DNA of 64,000 bases from NCBI GenBank assembly GCA_016124645.1, contig WGNE01000010.1, positions 1 through 64,000 on the forward strand, read 5' to 3'. Of this stretch, positions 27,582 to 36,622 are shown one piece after another (the stretch's first letter is position 1; the number at the start of each line of letters is the position of its first letter). The DNA is from Alphaproteobacteria bacterium. Its GTDB lineage: Bacteria > Pseudomonadota > Alphaproteobacteria > Micavibrionales > UBA2020. Under the pieces are notes generated by a model. That model did not search any database and had not been told where the DNA came from. It worked only from the letters and a program-made list of their open reading frames with translations. Made by a program: the position numbers and the translations under genes.

Positions 27582-29867
27582 TTAAGCCGCTTTCGGCCCT
27601 TTGGGGGGCTTGGGCGGTGCGGCCGGCTCCGGCTTTTTCTCTGCGCCGGCGGGTTGCGCCTGCGGGAAGGAATCGACGGCGATGACTTCGCGGCGGATCG
27701 CGTCTGCTTTTTTCAGCGTGGCGAATTCCTCCTCGGTGATCACGCCGGCGTTCTTGGCGTTGTCCAGCACCTGGTTGCGGGTGTTGGCGCTTTCGAACTT
27801 GCCGTCGCGCTGGGCGCGGGAGAGTTTCTTCTCCAGCGGCTCGGTCGCGATGCTCTGGCGGAAGGCTTCCTCAAGCTTGGCCAGCGGGTCGTTCTGGTTG
27901 CCGGCGCCGGGCTTGTAGATGGCCTTGGTCAGGCGGTCGCGCAGCTCGCTCGGGTTGCGGACGATGTCCGCGACCTGACGGTCCAGCTTGTCGGAGGGCT
28001 TGGCGGTGTGCTTGCCCGTCGGGAAGACGATGGGACGCAGCATCATGCCGACCGATTTTTTCGGGTAGTTCTTCAGCGTGTCGTCCAGCGCGTTTTCCGC
28101 GTTGTTCAGGCAGCGCTGGCACGCCCAATGGACGAGCGGCAGGTCTTCCTTCGGACGGCCCTGCTTCTCGTAGTACCAAAGCACGGTGGAGGCGAGATAC
28201 ATGTTGCTGTACACGTCGCCCATGCGCGCGGAGGTGCGCTCCATCTTCTTCAGCCCGCCGCCGAGAACCGCGAGCGAGGTATCCGCGACGAGGTTGAAGG
28301 AGGCCGAGAGGCGGTTGATCTGACGGTAGTATTTCTTCGTCTCTTTATCGACGCCCTTCGGCACCTTGCTGAGACGGCCGCCGGAAATGCCATAGACGAT
28401 GCTTTTCGCGAAGCTCTTCACGCCGTTGAAGACGTGCGCGGCCAGCGTGCCGGTCAGCTTGCGGAAGGATTTTTTCTCGTCCGGCTCTTCCGCCGCCGCC
28501 AGCTCTTTCAGCACATAGGGGTGCGCGCGAACGGCGCCCTGGCCGAAGATGATGAGGTTGCGGGTCATGATGTTCGCGCCCTCGACGGTGATGGCGACCG
28601 GAACGCCCTTGTAAAGGGTGGAGAACAGGTTGTTCGGGCCGTTGCTGATCGCCTTGCCGCCGTGGATGTCCATGGCGTCGTTGACGATCGTGCGCATGCC
28701 TTCCGTCAGGTGGTACTTCAGGATGGCGGAGGGGATGGCCGGGCGTTCTCCGTTATCGACCATCTGCAGCGTGGCTTCGCGCGCGGCGTTCATCATGTAG
28801 GTGAGGCCGCCCATGCGCGCCAGCGGTTCCTCGATGCCCTCGAAGTTGGAAATCGCGGTGCCGAACTGGCGGCGGGTGCGCGAATAGGCGCCCGAGGCAT
28901 AGGTCGAGAGCTGCGCCGCCGCGGTGGAAAGCGCGGGCAGGGAAAGCGAGCGGCCGACGGCCAGGCTTTCCATCAGCATCCGCCAGCCCTGGCCGGCGCG
29001 CTCGGGCCCGCCGATGATGTTGTCGAGCGGGATGAAGACGTCATGGCCCTTGTTGGGGCCGTTGTGGAAGGGCAGGTCCATCGGCATGTGGCGCTCGCCG
29101 ATTTCGACGCCGGGGGTTTCGCGCGGCACGAGGGCCACGGTGATGCCCATGTCCTTCTTGTCCTTGCCCAGCAGGTTGTCGGGGTCTTCCAGCTTGAACG
29201 CGAGGCCGATGAGCGTGGCGATGGGGCCGAGCGTGATGTAGCGCTTTTCCCAGTTCAGCTTGATGCCGAGCTCGCCTTTCTCGTTCTTGCAGACGACGCC
29301 CACGTCGGGCAGGCCGCCGGCGTCCGAACCCGCGTCGGGGCCGGTGAGGGCGAAGCAGGGAATTTCCTGGCCGTTGGCGAGGCGCGGCAGGTAATAGTCT
29401 TTCTGCTGCTGCGTGCCGTATTCATGAATCAGCTCGGCGGGGCCAAGCGAGTTGGGAACCATGACCGTGACCGCGGCGGTGATGCTGCGGCTGGCCAGCT
29501 TCATGACGACGGCGGAATGCGCCTTGGACGAAAAGCCCTTGCCGCCGTATTCCTTGGGGATCTCGAGGCCGAGGAAGCCTTCGTCCTTGATGATCTTCCA
29601 CGCCGCTTCGGGCAGGTCGTTTTCTTTCTGGATTTCCCAGTTGTCGAGAATGGCGCAAAGCTTTTCGCAGGGGCCGTCGAGGAATGCCTGTTCTTCCGCG
29701 GAGAGTTCCGCCTTTTCGTATTTGAAAAGCTGGCTCCAGTCCGGGCGGCCGCTCATCAGCTCGGCGTCCCAGCCGACAGTGCCGGATTCAAGCGCCTCTT
29801 TTTCCGTATCGGAAAGTTTGGGCAGGGCTTTTTTGAAAGTATCGAGAAGTCTGGAACGGAGTGACAT
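27582..29867 (-). CDS. FadE-type acyl-CoA dehydrogenase with DUF1974 C-terminal domain
   Basis: FALTGPDAGSDAGGLPDVGVV, RRQFGTAISNFEGIEEPLARMGGLTYMMNAAR, DAMDIHGGKAISNGPNNL; extended C-terminus (761 aa). Confidence 0.9.
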   Translation of the reverse strand: MSLRSRLLDTFKKALPKLSDTEKEALESGTVGWDAELMSGRPDWSQLFKYEKAELSAEEQAFLDGPCEKLCAILDNWEIQKENDLPEAAWKIIKDEGFLGLEIPKEYGGKGFSSKAHSAVVMKLASRSITAAVTVMVPNSLGPAELIHEYGTQQQKDYYLPRLANGQEIPCFALTGPDAGSDAGGLPDVGVVCKNEKGELGIKLNWEKRYITLGPIATLIGLAFKLEDPDNLLGKDKKDMGITVALVPRETPGVEIGERHMPMDLPFHNGPNKGHDVFIPLDNIIGGPERAGQGWRMLMESLAVGRSLSLPALSTAAAQLSTYASGAYSRTRRQFGTAISNFEGIEEPLARMGGLTYMMNAAREATLQMVDNGERPAIPSAILKYHLTEGMRTIVNDAMDIHGGKAISNGPNNLFSTLYKGVPVAITVEGANIMTRNLIIFGQGAVRAHPYVLKELAAAEEPDEKKSFRKLTGTLAAHVFNGVKSFAKSIVYGISGGRLSKVPKGVDKETKKYYRQINRLSASFNLVADTSLAVLGGGLKKMERTSARMGDVYSNMYLASTVLWYYEKQGRPKEDLPLVHWACQRCLNNAENALDDTLKNYPKKSVGMMLRPIVFPTGKHTAKPSDKLDRQVADIVRNPSELRDRLTKAIYKPGAGNQNDPLAKLEEAFRQSIATEPLEKKLSRAQRDGKFESANTRNQVLDNAKNAGVITEEEFATLKKADAIRREVIAVDSFPQAQPAGAEKKPEPAAPPKPPKGPKAA

Positions 29868-30243
29868 AGCTGTGGCCTTCCTCGTTTATAAAAAGACGTT
29901 GAGTCATGCACACCCGTTATTTTTTGAGCCTGATGACCCAGAGCCGTTTTTTTTGTTTTTTGATTTTGATGGTTGCTATAATTGATTTTTGAAAACGAAA
30001 AGTCAAAGCATAATAAATACCCATAACGTCTTGCGAGAATCCTGAAATTATTTTTCGAAAATCTGCTGCGATGCATCATGGCGTCACCTGTTTTTTCGCG
30101 CAACCGCGCGGAAAGAGCGGCAACAAAGAATGGAAACGCGCGCGCGTTTATGAAATATTATCCGCATCCAGAAAAATGCGGAGGCGGCGCTGCGCGAGAC
30201 GATAGAATATTTACGGGAAAGAACCTGCGCGCTGCGCGACACG

Positions 30244-32403
30244 GTGCTCGACCAGCGCGAGCGGTGGATCTTGTGGATGCCCGTGCCCGTCGCCTTCGGC
30301 ATCGCGGCCTATTTCGCGTTGCCGCTGGAGCCGCCGTTGATGACGGGCGTGATTTTGCTTTTCATGGCGGGGCTGATCTTCGCCGCCTTCCGCGCGAACC
30401 GGGTTTTCTATCATATATGGCTCGCGGTGTTCCTGTTCCTGCTCGGCTTTACGGCGGGGCAGTGGCGCACCTACCGCATCGAGGCGCCGATCTTGAAGCG
30501 CACGGGTTTCGGCGTCACCCTGCAGGGGCGGGTGGTGGACGCGGAGACGCTGCCGAAGGTATATCGCGTCACGCTGGATAACCTGAGCTTGCTGGACGGC
30601 GAGCTGGGACGCGGCGACGTGCTGCCCGCGCGGGTGCGTATCCGCCTGAAGCCCAACGACCCGTCGGAGCCGGTGGCGGGGGACGTCGTGAAGATCCGCG
30701 GCACGCTCTTGCCGCTTTCCCCGCCGGTGATGCCGGGGGCTTTCGATTTCCAGCGGCACGCGTTTTTCAAGCAGATGGGCGCGACCGGCTATGCGCTGGG
30801 CGATCTTTCCGTCGTGAAACCCCACGTCAGCGATTTCTTCTTCGAGAACATGCGCCGCTACATCCGCCGCCATATCGAGGCGGACGTGCAAAACAAGGAG
30901 AACGCCGCCGTCATCACCGCCTTCATGGTGGGGGACAGCGCGGGGATCTCGCAGAAGATATGGGACATTTGCCGTTTTTCCGGCATCGCGCATCTCATCG
31001 CCATTTCCGGCTCTCACTTCATGCTGATCGCGGGCTTCGCCTTTTTCATCACCCGCGCGCTGCTGGCGGCGGTGCCCTATATCGCGCTGCGCTGGCCGGT
31101 GAAGAAGATCGCGGCGGGGGCGGCGATGGCGGCGGCGATTTTCTACATGATGCTCATCGGCGCGCCCATACCGGCGCAGCGCGCGGTGCTGTCCGTCTGC
31201 GTCGTCATGGCGGCGGTGATGCTGGACCGCGACCCTTTCACCTTGCGGCTCGTCGCGCTCTCGGCGCTCGCGATTTTACTGGTGGAGCCGGAAAGCCTGA
31301 TGGGGGCGAGCTTCCAGATGTCTTATGCCGCCGTGGTCGGGCTGGTGGCTTTTTATGAGTCAACGCGCGGCTGGTGGCACGCGCAGCTGCAGGGCAAGCC
31401 GCTGGTGGCGCGCTGGGGACTGTACCTGCTGGGCTGCTTCCTGACCACGGTGGTCGCGAGCCTTTCGACCGGGCCTTTCGCGCTGTACCATTTTTCGCGG
31501 ATGCCGCTGCTGGCGGGGCTGGCGGCGAACATGGTCGCGGTGCCGCTGTCGTCTTTCCTGACTTTTCCGGTCGGGCTGTTCGCCTGCCTGCTCATGCCCC
31601 TCGGGCTCGACAAATGGCCGATGCGGCTGATGGAGCAGAGCGTGGACATCATCCTGCAGGTCGCGGGCTATGTCGCGAAATGGCCGCACGCCATGCAGCA
31701 GTCGGACGCATGGCCCGCCTGGATCCTCGTCGTCATGACGCTGGGCGGCATGTGGCTTTGCGTCTGGCGCGGGCGGATGCGCTATGCGGGCGTGCTGCCC
31801 ATCGTGCTGGCCGCGCTGTTCATTCCGCACGCGCCGCGGCCCGACATTCTGGCGGTGGATACCGGCAAGCTTTTCGCCGTGCGCGACGATGCGGGCAAGC
31901 TGTGGTTTTCCAGCAAGCGGCGTGAAAAATTCGTGCGCAACGAATGGACGGATATGGCGGGCGGCAGCGGCACGGGCTTCTGGCCGACCGTGAAGAAAAA
32001 GGATGCGCAGAACGCGGATGACTTCGACGATTTCGCGACCGCGAGCTTTTCGCCGGAGCCGGACGACGCACCGTTTTTGCAATGCGACGCGCGGGGGGAT
32101 TGCCTCTACCGCGAGAAGGGCGTGACCGTCGCCTTCCTGACCACGCGCGATGCGCCGCAGGCAAGGCTGAAACGCGCCTGCCGCGCGGCGGATATCGTCT
32201 TCACCGTCGATCCGGTCAAGAACAAGACGCTGTGCAAGGGCGGTCGGGACGGGCACGGCGGCATCCGCCATACGGTGCTGGTCGATAAATGGCATATGTA
32301 CGATAACGGCGGCTATGCCGTTTACCTCAGGCCCGGCCAGCCGCCGGACATTCGCAGCGTGAAGGACGCGCGGGGCAAAAGGCCGTGGACGTCTTACCGC
32401 TGA
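30244..32403 (+). CDS. ComEC/Rec2 family competence protein
   Basis: ICRFSGIAHLIAISGSHFMLIAGFAFF; many TM helices, internalization-related domain; GTG start annotated. Confidence 0.9.
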   Translation: MLDQRERWILWMPVPVAFGIAAYFALPLEPPLMTGVILLFMAGLIFAAFRANRVFYHIWLAVFLFLLGFTAGQWRTYRIEAPILKRTGFGVTLQGRVVDAETLPKVYRVTLDNLSLLDGELGRGDVLPARVRIRLKPNDPSEPVAGDVVKIRGTLLPLSPPVMPGAFDFQRHAFFKQMGATGYALGDLSVVKPHVSDFFFENMRRYIRRHIEADVQNKENAAVITAFMVGDSAGISQKIWDICRFSGIAHLIAISGSHFMLIAGFAFFITRALLAAVPYIALRWPVKKIAAGAAMAAAIFYMMLIGAPIPAQRAVLSVCVVMAAVMLDRDPFTLRLVALSALAILLVEPESLMGASFQMSYAAVVGLVAFYESTRGWWHAQLQGKPLVARWGLYLLGCFLTTVVASLSTGPFALYHFSRMPLLAGLAANMVAVPLSSFLTFPVGLFACLLMPLGLDKWPMRLMEQSVDIILQVAGYVAKWPHAMQQSDAWPAWILVVMTLGGMWLCVWRGRMRYAGVLPIVLAALFIPHAPRPDILAVDTGKLFAVRDDAGKLWFSSKRREKFVRNEWTDMAGGSGTGFWPTVKKKDAQNADDFDDFATASFSPEPDDAPFLQCDARGDCLYREKGVTVAFLTTRDAPQARLKRACRAADIVFTVDPVKNKTLCKGGRDGHGGIRHTVLVDKWHMYDNGGYAVYLRPGQPPDIRSVKDARGKRPWTSYR

Positions 32404-32446
32404 TTGCCCCGGCTGCAAGGGAGGCTGTGTGGCAATTTTAAATACC

Positions 32447-32540
32447 CGCCATGCCCGCCTTGGGCGGGCATCCGGCAAGCCGTCAAGTGACATGACGCGC
32501 CGACGCGCTTTCCAGACTCCCGCGCAAGGCGGGGGTGGCG
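32447..32540. repeat. Element B: paired inverted hairpin repeat (REPIN/MITE-like), empty
   Basis: CGCCATGCCCGCCTTGGGCGGGCATCCGG (32447-32475), 36-nt spacer, CCAGACTCCCGCGCAAGGCGGGGGTGGCG (32512-32540). Confidence 0.85.
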
Positions 32541-32555
32541 GCTTGTTTATTAAAT

Positions 32556-33254
32556 TTAGTAGGTGCGGAACAGGCTGCGCAGCTTGCCCTGAATCCGCAC
32601 GCGGTTGGGCGGCAGGCGGATGGGTTCGTAGGCGTCGTTTTCCGGCATCAGCACGATGGAGCCGATTTCGCGGCGCAGTCGTTTCAGCGTGACTTCTTCC
32701 TCGTCCACCAGCGCGACGACGATTTCGCCGTCGTTGGCGCGGTCGCATTCTTCGATCACCACGATGTCGCCGTCCATGATGCCCGCCTTCATCATCGAGT
32801 CACCCTCGATGGTCAGGGCGTAGCAGGGCTGGGGGCCCAGCATGCTCATGGGCACGTCGATGGTGTCATGATCCTGCCGCAGCGCCTCGATGGGCGTGCC
32901 GGCCGCGATCTTGCCGTGCAGGGGCAGGGCGACGATTTCGGGCGCGGGGGCGCGGGAAGATGTCTTGAAATTGCTGACGGAAGGCTTGCGCGCGGCTTTG
33001 GGCGAAGGCTGTCCGCCGCCGCCGCCCATGGGCACCACGTTCTCGGGCAGTTTCTTGACTTCCAGCGCGCGGGCCTTGTTGGGCAGCCGTTCGAGGAAGC
33101 CGCGCTCCACCAGCGCGTTGATGAGCCGGTGAATTCCCGACTTCGACTTGAGGTCCAGCCCCTGCTTCATTTCCTCGAAAGAGGGCGAGAGGCCGGTCTT
33201 CTGCGTGTAATCATTGATGAAAATCAGCAGGTCGCGTTGTTTCTTGGTGAGCAT
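32556..33254 (-). CDS. lexA: LexA repressor
   Basis: MLTKKQRDLLIFINDYTQKTGLSPSFEEMKQGLDLKSKSGIHRLINALVERGFL; EGDSMMKAGIMDGDIVVIE. Confidence 0.96.
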   Translation of the reverse strand: MLTKKQRDLLIFINDYTQKTGLSPSFEEMKQGLDLKSKSGIHRLINALVERGFLERLPNKARALEVKKLPENVVPMGGGGGQPSPKAARKPSVSNFKTSSRAPAPEIVALPLHGKIAAGTPIEALRQDHDTIDVPMSMLGPQPCYALTIEGDSMMKAGIMDGDIVVIEECDRANDGEIVVALVDEEEVTLKRLRREIGSIVLMPENDAYEPIRLPPNRVRIQGKLRSLFRTY

Positions 33255-33288
33255 CTGAAGTTCTCCCCTTCAAAAATATTCTTCTTTT

Positions 33289-33303
33289 GTTCTAGTTTAG
33301 TTC
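33289..33303 (-). promoter_or_regulatory. alphaproteobacterial SOS (LexA) box
   Basis: GTTC-TAGTTTA-GTTC (GTTC-N7-GTTC), 35 bp upstream of the lexA start. Confidence 0.88.
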
Positions 33304-33407
33304 AGGTTGTGTGTCAACAGGTTTTTGTCATTCGGCTCTGGTCTTGGGGCGGCAAAATTGTCATGATGTGGCCTGTAAACGCCTCTCGAACCGGAATTTT
33401 TGCCGCC

Positions 33408-34472
33408 ATGACCTTCAGGAAACTCTCCATCGCCCTTTGCTTCGTCATCGCCGTTACGGCCGCGGGCGGGGCGAAGGCCGCGAAATTCTTCTACCCGGAC
33501 GAGACGGGCATCGCCTGGTTCTCCAGCCCCGAAAGCGCCGCCACGCCGCAGCCGCAACAGCAGGCCACCGCCGCGCCCGCGAAGGAGGGCGGGGGCATCG
33601 TGTCCGATTCAGGCAAGTACCAGTACGAGGAAACCCCCGAGGCCGAGGATTCCGAAAGCGCGGCCATCGCCGCCGCCAGTCCGCACGCCATCCCCGCCGA
33701 CCATAAACCGATGATCGCCATCGTCATCGACGACATGGGCGTGGACCGCAAGCGCTCCGCCCGGGCGATGGACGATTTGCCCGCGGCGGTCACGTTCTCC
33801 TTCCTGCCCTACAGCACGGATATCGAGATTCAGGCGGAAAAATCCATCGCCAAGGGGCACGAGATCATCGTCCACATGCCCATGCAGCCCGAGCGCGCGA
33901 CGGCGGACCCGGGGCCGAACTACCTCGGCGTCGATATGCCCGCATCCGAAATCCGCGCCCATGTGCTGAAGAACCTTTCGCTTTTCAAGGGCTATGACGG
34001 CGTGAACAACCACATGGGCAGCAAGTTCACCTGCGACCGCGCGGGGCTTGAAACCGTGATGAAGATTTTGCGCAAGCGCGACCTTTATTTCCTCGATTCA
34101 AAAACCATCGCCCAGAGCGTGGCGGAGGACGTGGCGCGGGAGAACGGCTTGCCGACCTCGCACCGCGACGTGTTCATCGACAACACGGAATCCGTCGCCG
34201 CCGTCGCGCAGTCCCTGCGGCGCATCGAATACGTGGCGAAACACGCGGGCACCGCCATCGCCATCGGCCACCCGAAGGACGTGACGCTGGACGGGCTTGA
34301 AAAATGGCTGCCGACGCTGAAAGACAAGGGCTTCGACCTCGTGCCGTTGCGCACCGTCATCTCCCTTCGCACCGCCCACCACCGCGCCGCGGCCGCCGCC
34401 GGGCATGTCGCCAAGGCCGACGTGAAGAAGGAGGATGCGGTGAAGTCGGCGCCCGTATCCGCCGCGCATTGA
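33408..34472 (+). CDS. divergent polysaccharide deacetylase family protein (YibQ-like)
   Basis: MIAIVIDDMGVDRKRSARAMDDLPAAVTFSFLPYSTD, HEIIVHMPMQPE, NNHMGSKFTCDRAGLETVMKIL; alternative start at 33363. Confidence 0.88.
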   Translation: MTFRKLSIALCFVIAVTAAGGAKAAKFFYPDETGIAWFSSPESAATPQPQQQATAAPAKEGGGIVSDSGKYQYEETPEAEDSESAAIAAASPHAIPADHKPMIAIVIDDMGVDRKRSARAMDDLPAAVTFSFLPYSTDIEIQAEKSIAKGHEIIVHMPMQPERATADPGPNYLGVDMPASEIRAHVLKNLSLFKGYDGVNNHMGSKFTCDRAGLETVMKILRKRDLYFLDSKTIAQSVAEDVARENGLPTSHRDVFIDNTESVAAVAQSLRRIEYVAKHAGTAIAIGHPKDVTLDGLEKWLPTLKDKGFDLVPLRTVISLRTAHHRAAAAAGHVAKADVKKEDAVKSAPVSAAH

Positions 34473-34489
34473 AGGAAAGGTTCATCACC

Positions 34490-34843
34490 ATGAAAAAGAC
34501 TGCCGTCATCATGCCTGTCATCGCCATCGCCCTGATGTGCCGGGCGGGGGCGGCGCTGGCGGCGGATAATCCGCCCATGCTGAAGAACGACCCGAAGCGG
34601 CCGGTGGCGGCCATCGCGCATGACCTCGGCGTCACGCCCGGGCAGTTCGTCGCCTGTTTCGACATGGTGAACCCCACGCCCGGCGGCAACCGCCCGGAAT
34701 CCGAAACGCGGGTCAAAAGCAACAAGGCGGCCCTGCTGCCCTGCCTGCAAAAAGCCAACCCCGACATCACCAACGAAAAGCTCGACGAAGTCATGGACCG
34801 CTACCGCCCCGGCGGGCACGAGGCGCAGGTGCCAAGGCAGTGA
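34490..34843 (+). CDS. small secreted hypothetical protein
   Basis: MKKTAVIMPVIAIALMCRAGAALAADNPP signal peptide; 117 aa; RBS-like gaaagg upstream. Confidence 0.65.
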   Translation: MKKTAVIMPVIAIALMCRAGAALAADNPPMLKNDPKRPVAAIAHDLGVTPGQFVACFDMVNPTPGGNRPESETRVKSNKAALLPCLQKANPDITNEKLDEVMDRYRPGGHEAQVPRQ

Positions 34844-36540
34844 AACGAGGCTTTCACTTTATTCTGAACCGATGGGTTCTGTTTTGTTTATATGCTTTGA
34901 TGGTCCTATTGCCATCTTTAAGTCATGCAATGGTGCCGGGTGAGGTTAGTCGATCTGAAAGGGATTTCAAAACTATTGAGCGTGCCGCAGAAGACGGCAA
35001 TATGGTCTGGCAAAGAACGCTCGGCTTTATATATGTCAGTGGTGCCAAGCTGACGAAGGCTGTCAAGTTCGTTCCCAGTAAAAACATTGGCCTCTCTCCA
35101 GTAACTAACGAGTTCGGAGAGATGTATCAGTGGTCTCGCAATATTGGCAAGAATCCGGCTTTGGCCGCTAAATGGCTGGGTGCTTCCGCTGCTCAAGGCG
35201 ACGAGGCCTCTTTGATATATTTGGGCAAGATGTATCAGCAGGGTGAGGGCGTTCAAAAAGATACTACAAAGGCTGCAGGGTTATTCAAGACGGCGGCTAC
35301 CCAAGGAGATCCGCTAGCAGCGCTTTTTCTGGCTAGGCTATATCGTGATGGAAAGGGAGTTAAACAGGATTGCAAACAAGCTTCCTTATGGTTTCGTCAG
35401 TCGGCACTGAGACTTGAAAATTACGGCTCTGTAGGCCTTTTCATGTTATATGCAGGAGGCTGTAAAGATTTTCCCGCCGACTATCGCAAGGCTTATTTCT
35501 GGTTTCGTCTTCTTCAGAGTCGATATTGGAAAAAAAGTGGCAGCGTTATGCAGAAGGCAGATGATCCTTTTATCGCGGGTAGATATTCGGACAAGGAAAT
35601 TCACAAGGCGCAAAAGATAGTTGAAGAACACCTTGCCGTAACGCAAAGAAATCATATTGAGAGCGTTGCGAGTAGTATGAAGCCGATGCATTTGCAATAT
35701 TCTCGGCATCGGCCCCTAGTGGCGTCTGCATACTATCGTGACGGATATTGCACGAAAGCGGGCTATGCTATCCCGGATACTGTACGGCTTGATAAAAATA
35801 TTCGTAAGGCGCTTCCCTGCAGAGACATAAGAACCGAACCTGAGCCTAGTTATAATGAAGCCTTGGACGAAGTGCGTAAAGGCAATGTACAGGCGCAAGT
35901 TTTTCTCGGGTGGCTGTATTACTTGGGAAAGGGGTGCCATGAGGATAAAGAAAAGGCGTTTGCCCTCATCAAAAAAGCAGCCGAGGAAGGATCGCCAGAA
36001 GGTCAGCTTTCATTGAGCTTGTTCTATGGCGATGTAAAGAATCCCCATCATGATAATGTGCAAGCCTACTTTTGGCGCAAGCTTTCAGAAAAGGCGTATA
36101 TAGGCGGAACGGCCGATGAAGATGCGGCAAAATTGAGCACAAAACAAAAAAGTGAAGTTGGCAAAGAATTGCGTGCATGGCAGCCGAAGATCGACTTGAA
36201 AAAGGCTGAAACGGGAAATCTGGAACTGCAGTACTGGGTGGGAATGCTTTTCAACAACGGTTGGGGATATGCGCAGGATAGCCTTACGGCTGCCAAGTGG
36301 TTCAAAAAATCCGCGCTGAAAGGCAATCCCTATGCGCAGTATATGCTGAGTGCTGCCTATTCCCGTGGAGATGGGATAGAGAAGAGTTTTCAAGACGCAT
36401 TTTTTTGGGACATGGTTCGGTTAAAAGGTAACCGTGAAAAGGTTGTCGATATTGAAAATGAGTTGGAGGGCTCGAGATATTTGAATCACGTTGAAATCGT
36501 GAAGCTACGTCAAAAAGCATTTTCTTGGCGTCCCGAATGA
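34840..36540 (+). CDS. Sel1-repeat (SEL1-like TPR) secreted protein
   Basis: repeats such as GDEASLIYLGKMYQQGEGVQKDTTKAAGLFKTAATQGDPLAALFLARLYRDGKGVKQDCKQASLWFRQSA and GNPYAQYMLSAAYSRGDGIEKSFQDAFFW; N-terminal signal; AT-rich. Confidence 0.85.
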   Translation: MKRGFHFILNRWVLFCLYALMVLLPSLSHAMVPGEVSRSERDFKTIERAAEDGNMVWQRTLGFIYVSGAKLTKAVKFVPSKNIGLSPVTNEFGEMYQWSRNIGKNPALAAKWLGASAAQGDEASLIYLGKMYQQGEGVQKDTTKAAGLFKTAATQGDPLAALFLARLYRDGKGVKQDCKQASLWFRQSALRLENYGSVGLFMLYAGGCKDFPADYRKAYFWFRLLQSRYWKKSGSVMQKADDPFIAGRYSDKEIHKAQKIVEEHLAVTQRNHIESVASSMKPMHLQYSRHRPLVASAYYRDGYCTKAGYAIPDTVRLDKNIRKALPCRDIRTEPEPSYNEALDEVRKGNVQAQVFLGWLYYLGKGCHEDKEKAFALIKKAAEEGSPEGQLSLSLFYGDVKNPHHDNVQAYFWRKLSEKAYIGGTADEDAAKLSTKQKSEVGKELRAWQPKIDLKKAETGNLELQYWVGMLFNNGWGYAQDSLTAAKWFKKSALKGNPYAQYMLSAAYSRGDGIEKSFQDAFFWDMVRLKGNREKVVDIENELEGSRYLNHVEIVKLRQKAFSWRPE

Positions 36541-36562
36541 AATTGTTATTCAGCTACACCCC

Positions 36563-36604
36563 AAAACAAAACGCCCCTCCAACCGGAAGGGCGTTTTGTT
36601 TTTT
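36563..36604. terminator. bidirectional terminator
   Basis: AAAACAAAACGCCCCTCC-aacc-GGAAGGGCGTTTTGTTTTTT between convergent stops at 36540 and 36623. Confidence 0.85.
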
Positions 36605-36622
36605 GCTTGGAAGCGGGGCCCG

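Noticed and set aside
34490-36540. Sel1 gene plus the small secreted gene as a defence or secretion island
   Set aside because: No nuclease, ATPase, integrase or secretion genes nearby; only the Sel1 gene itself is compositionally distinct
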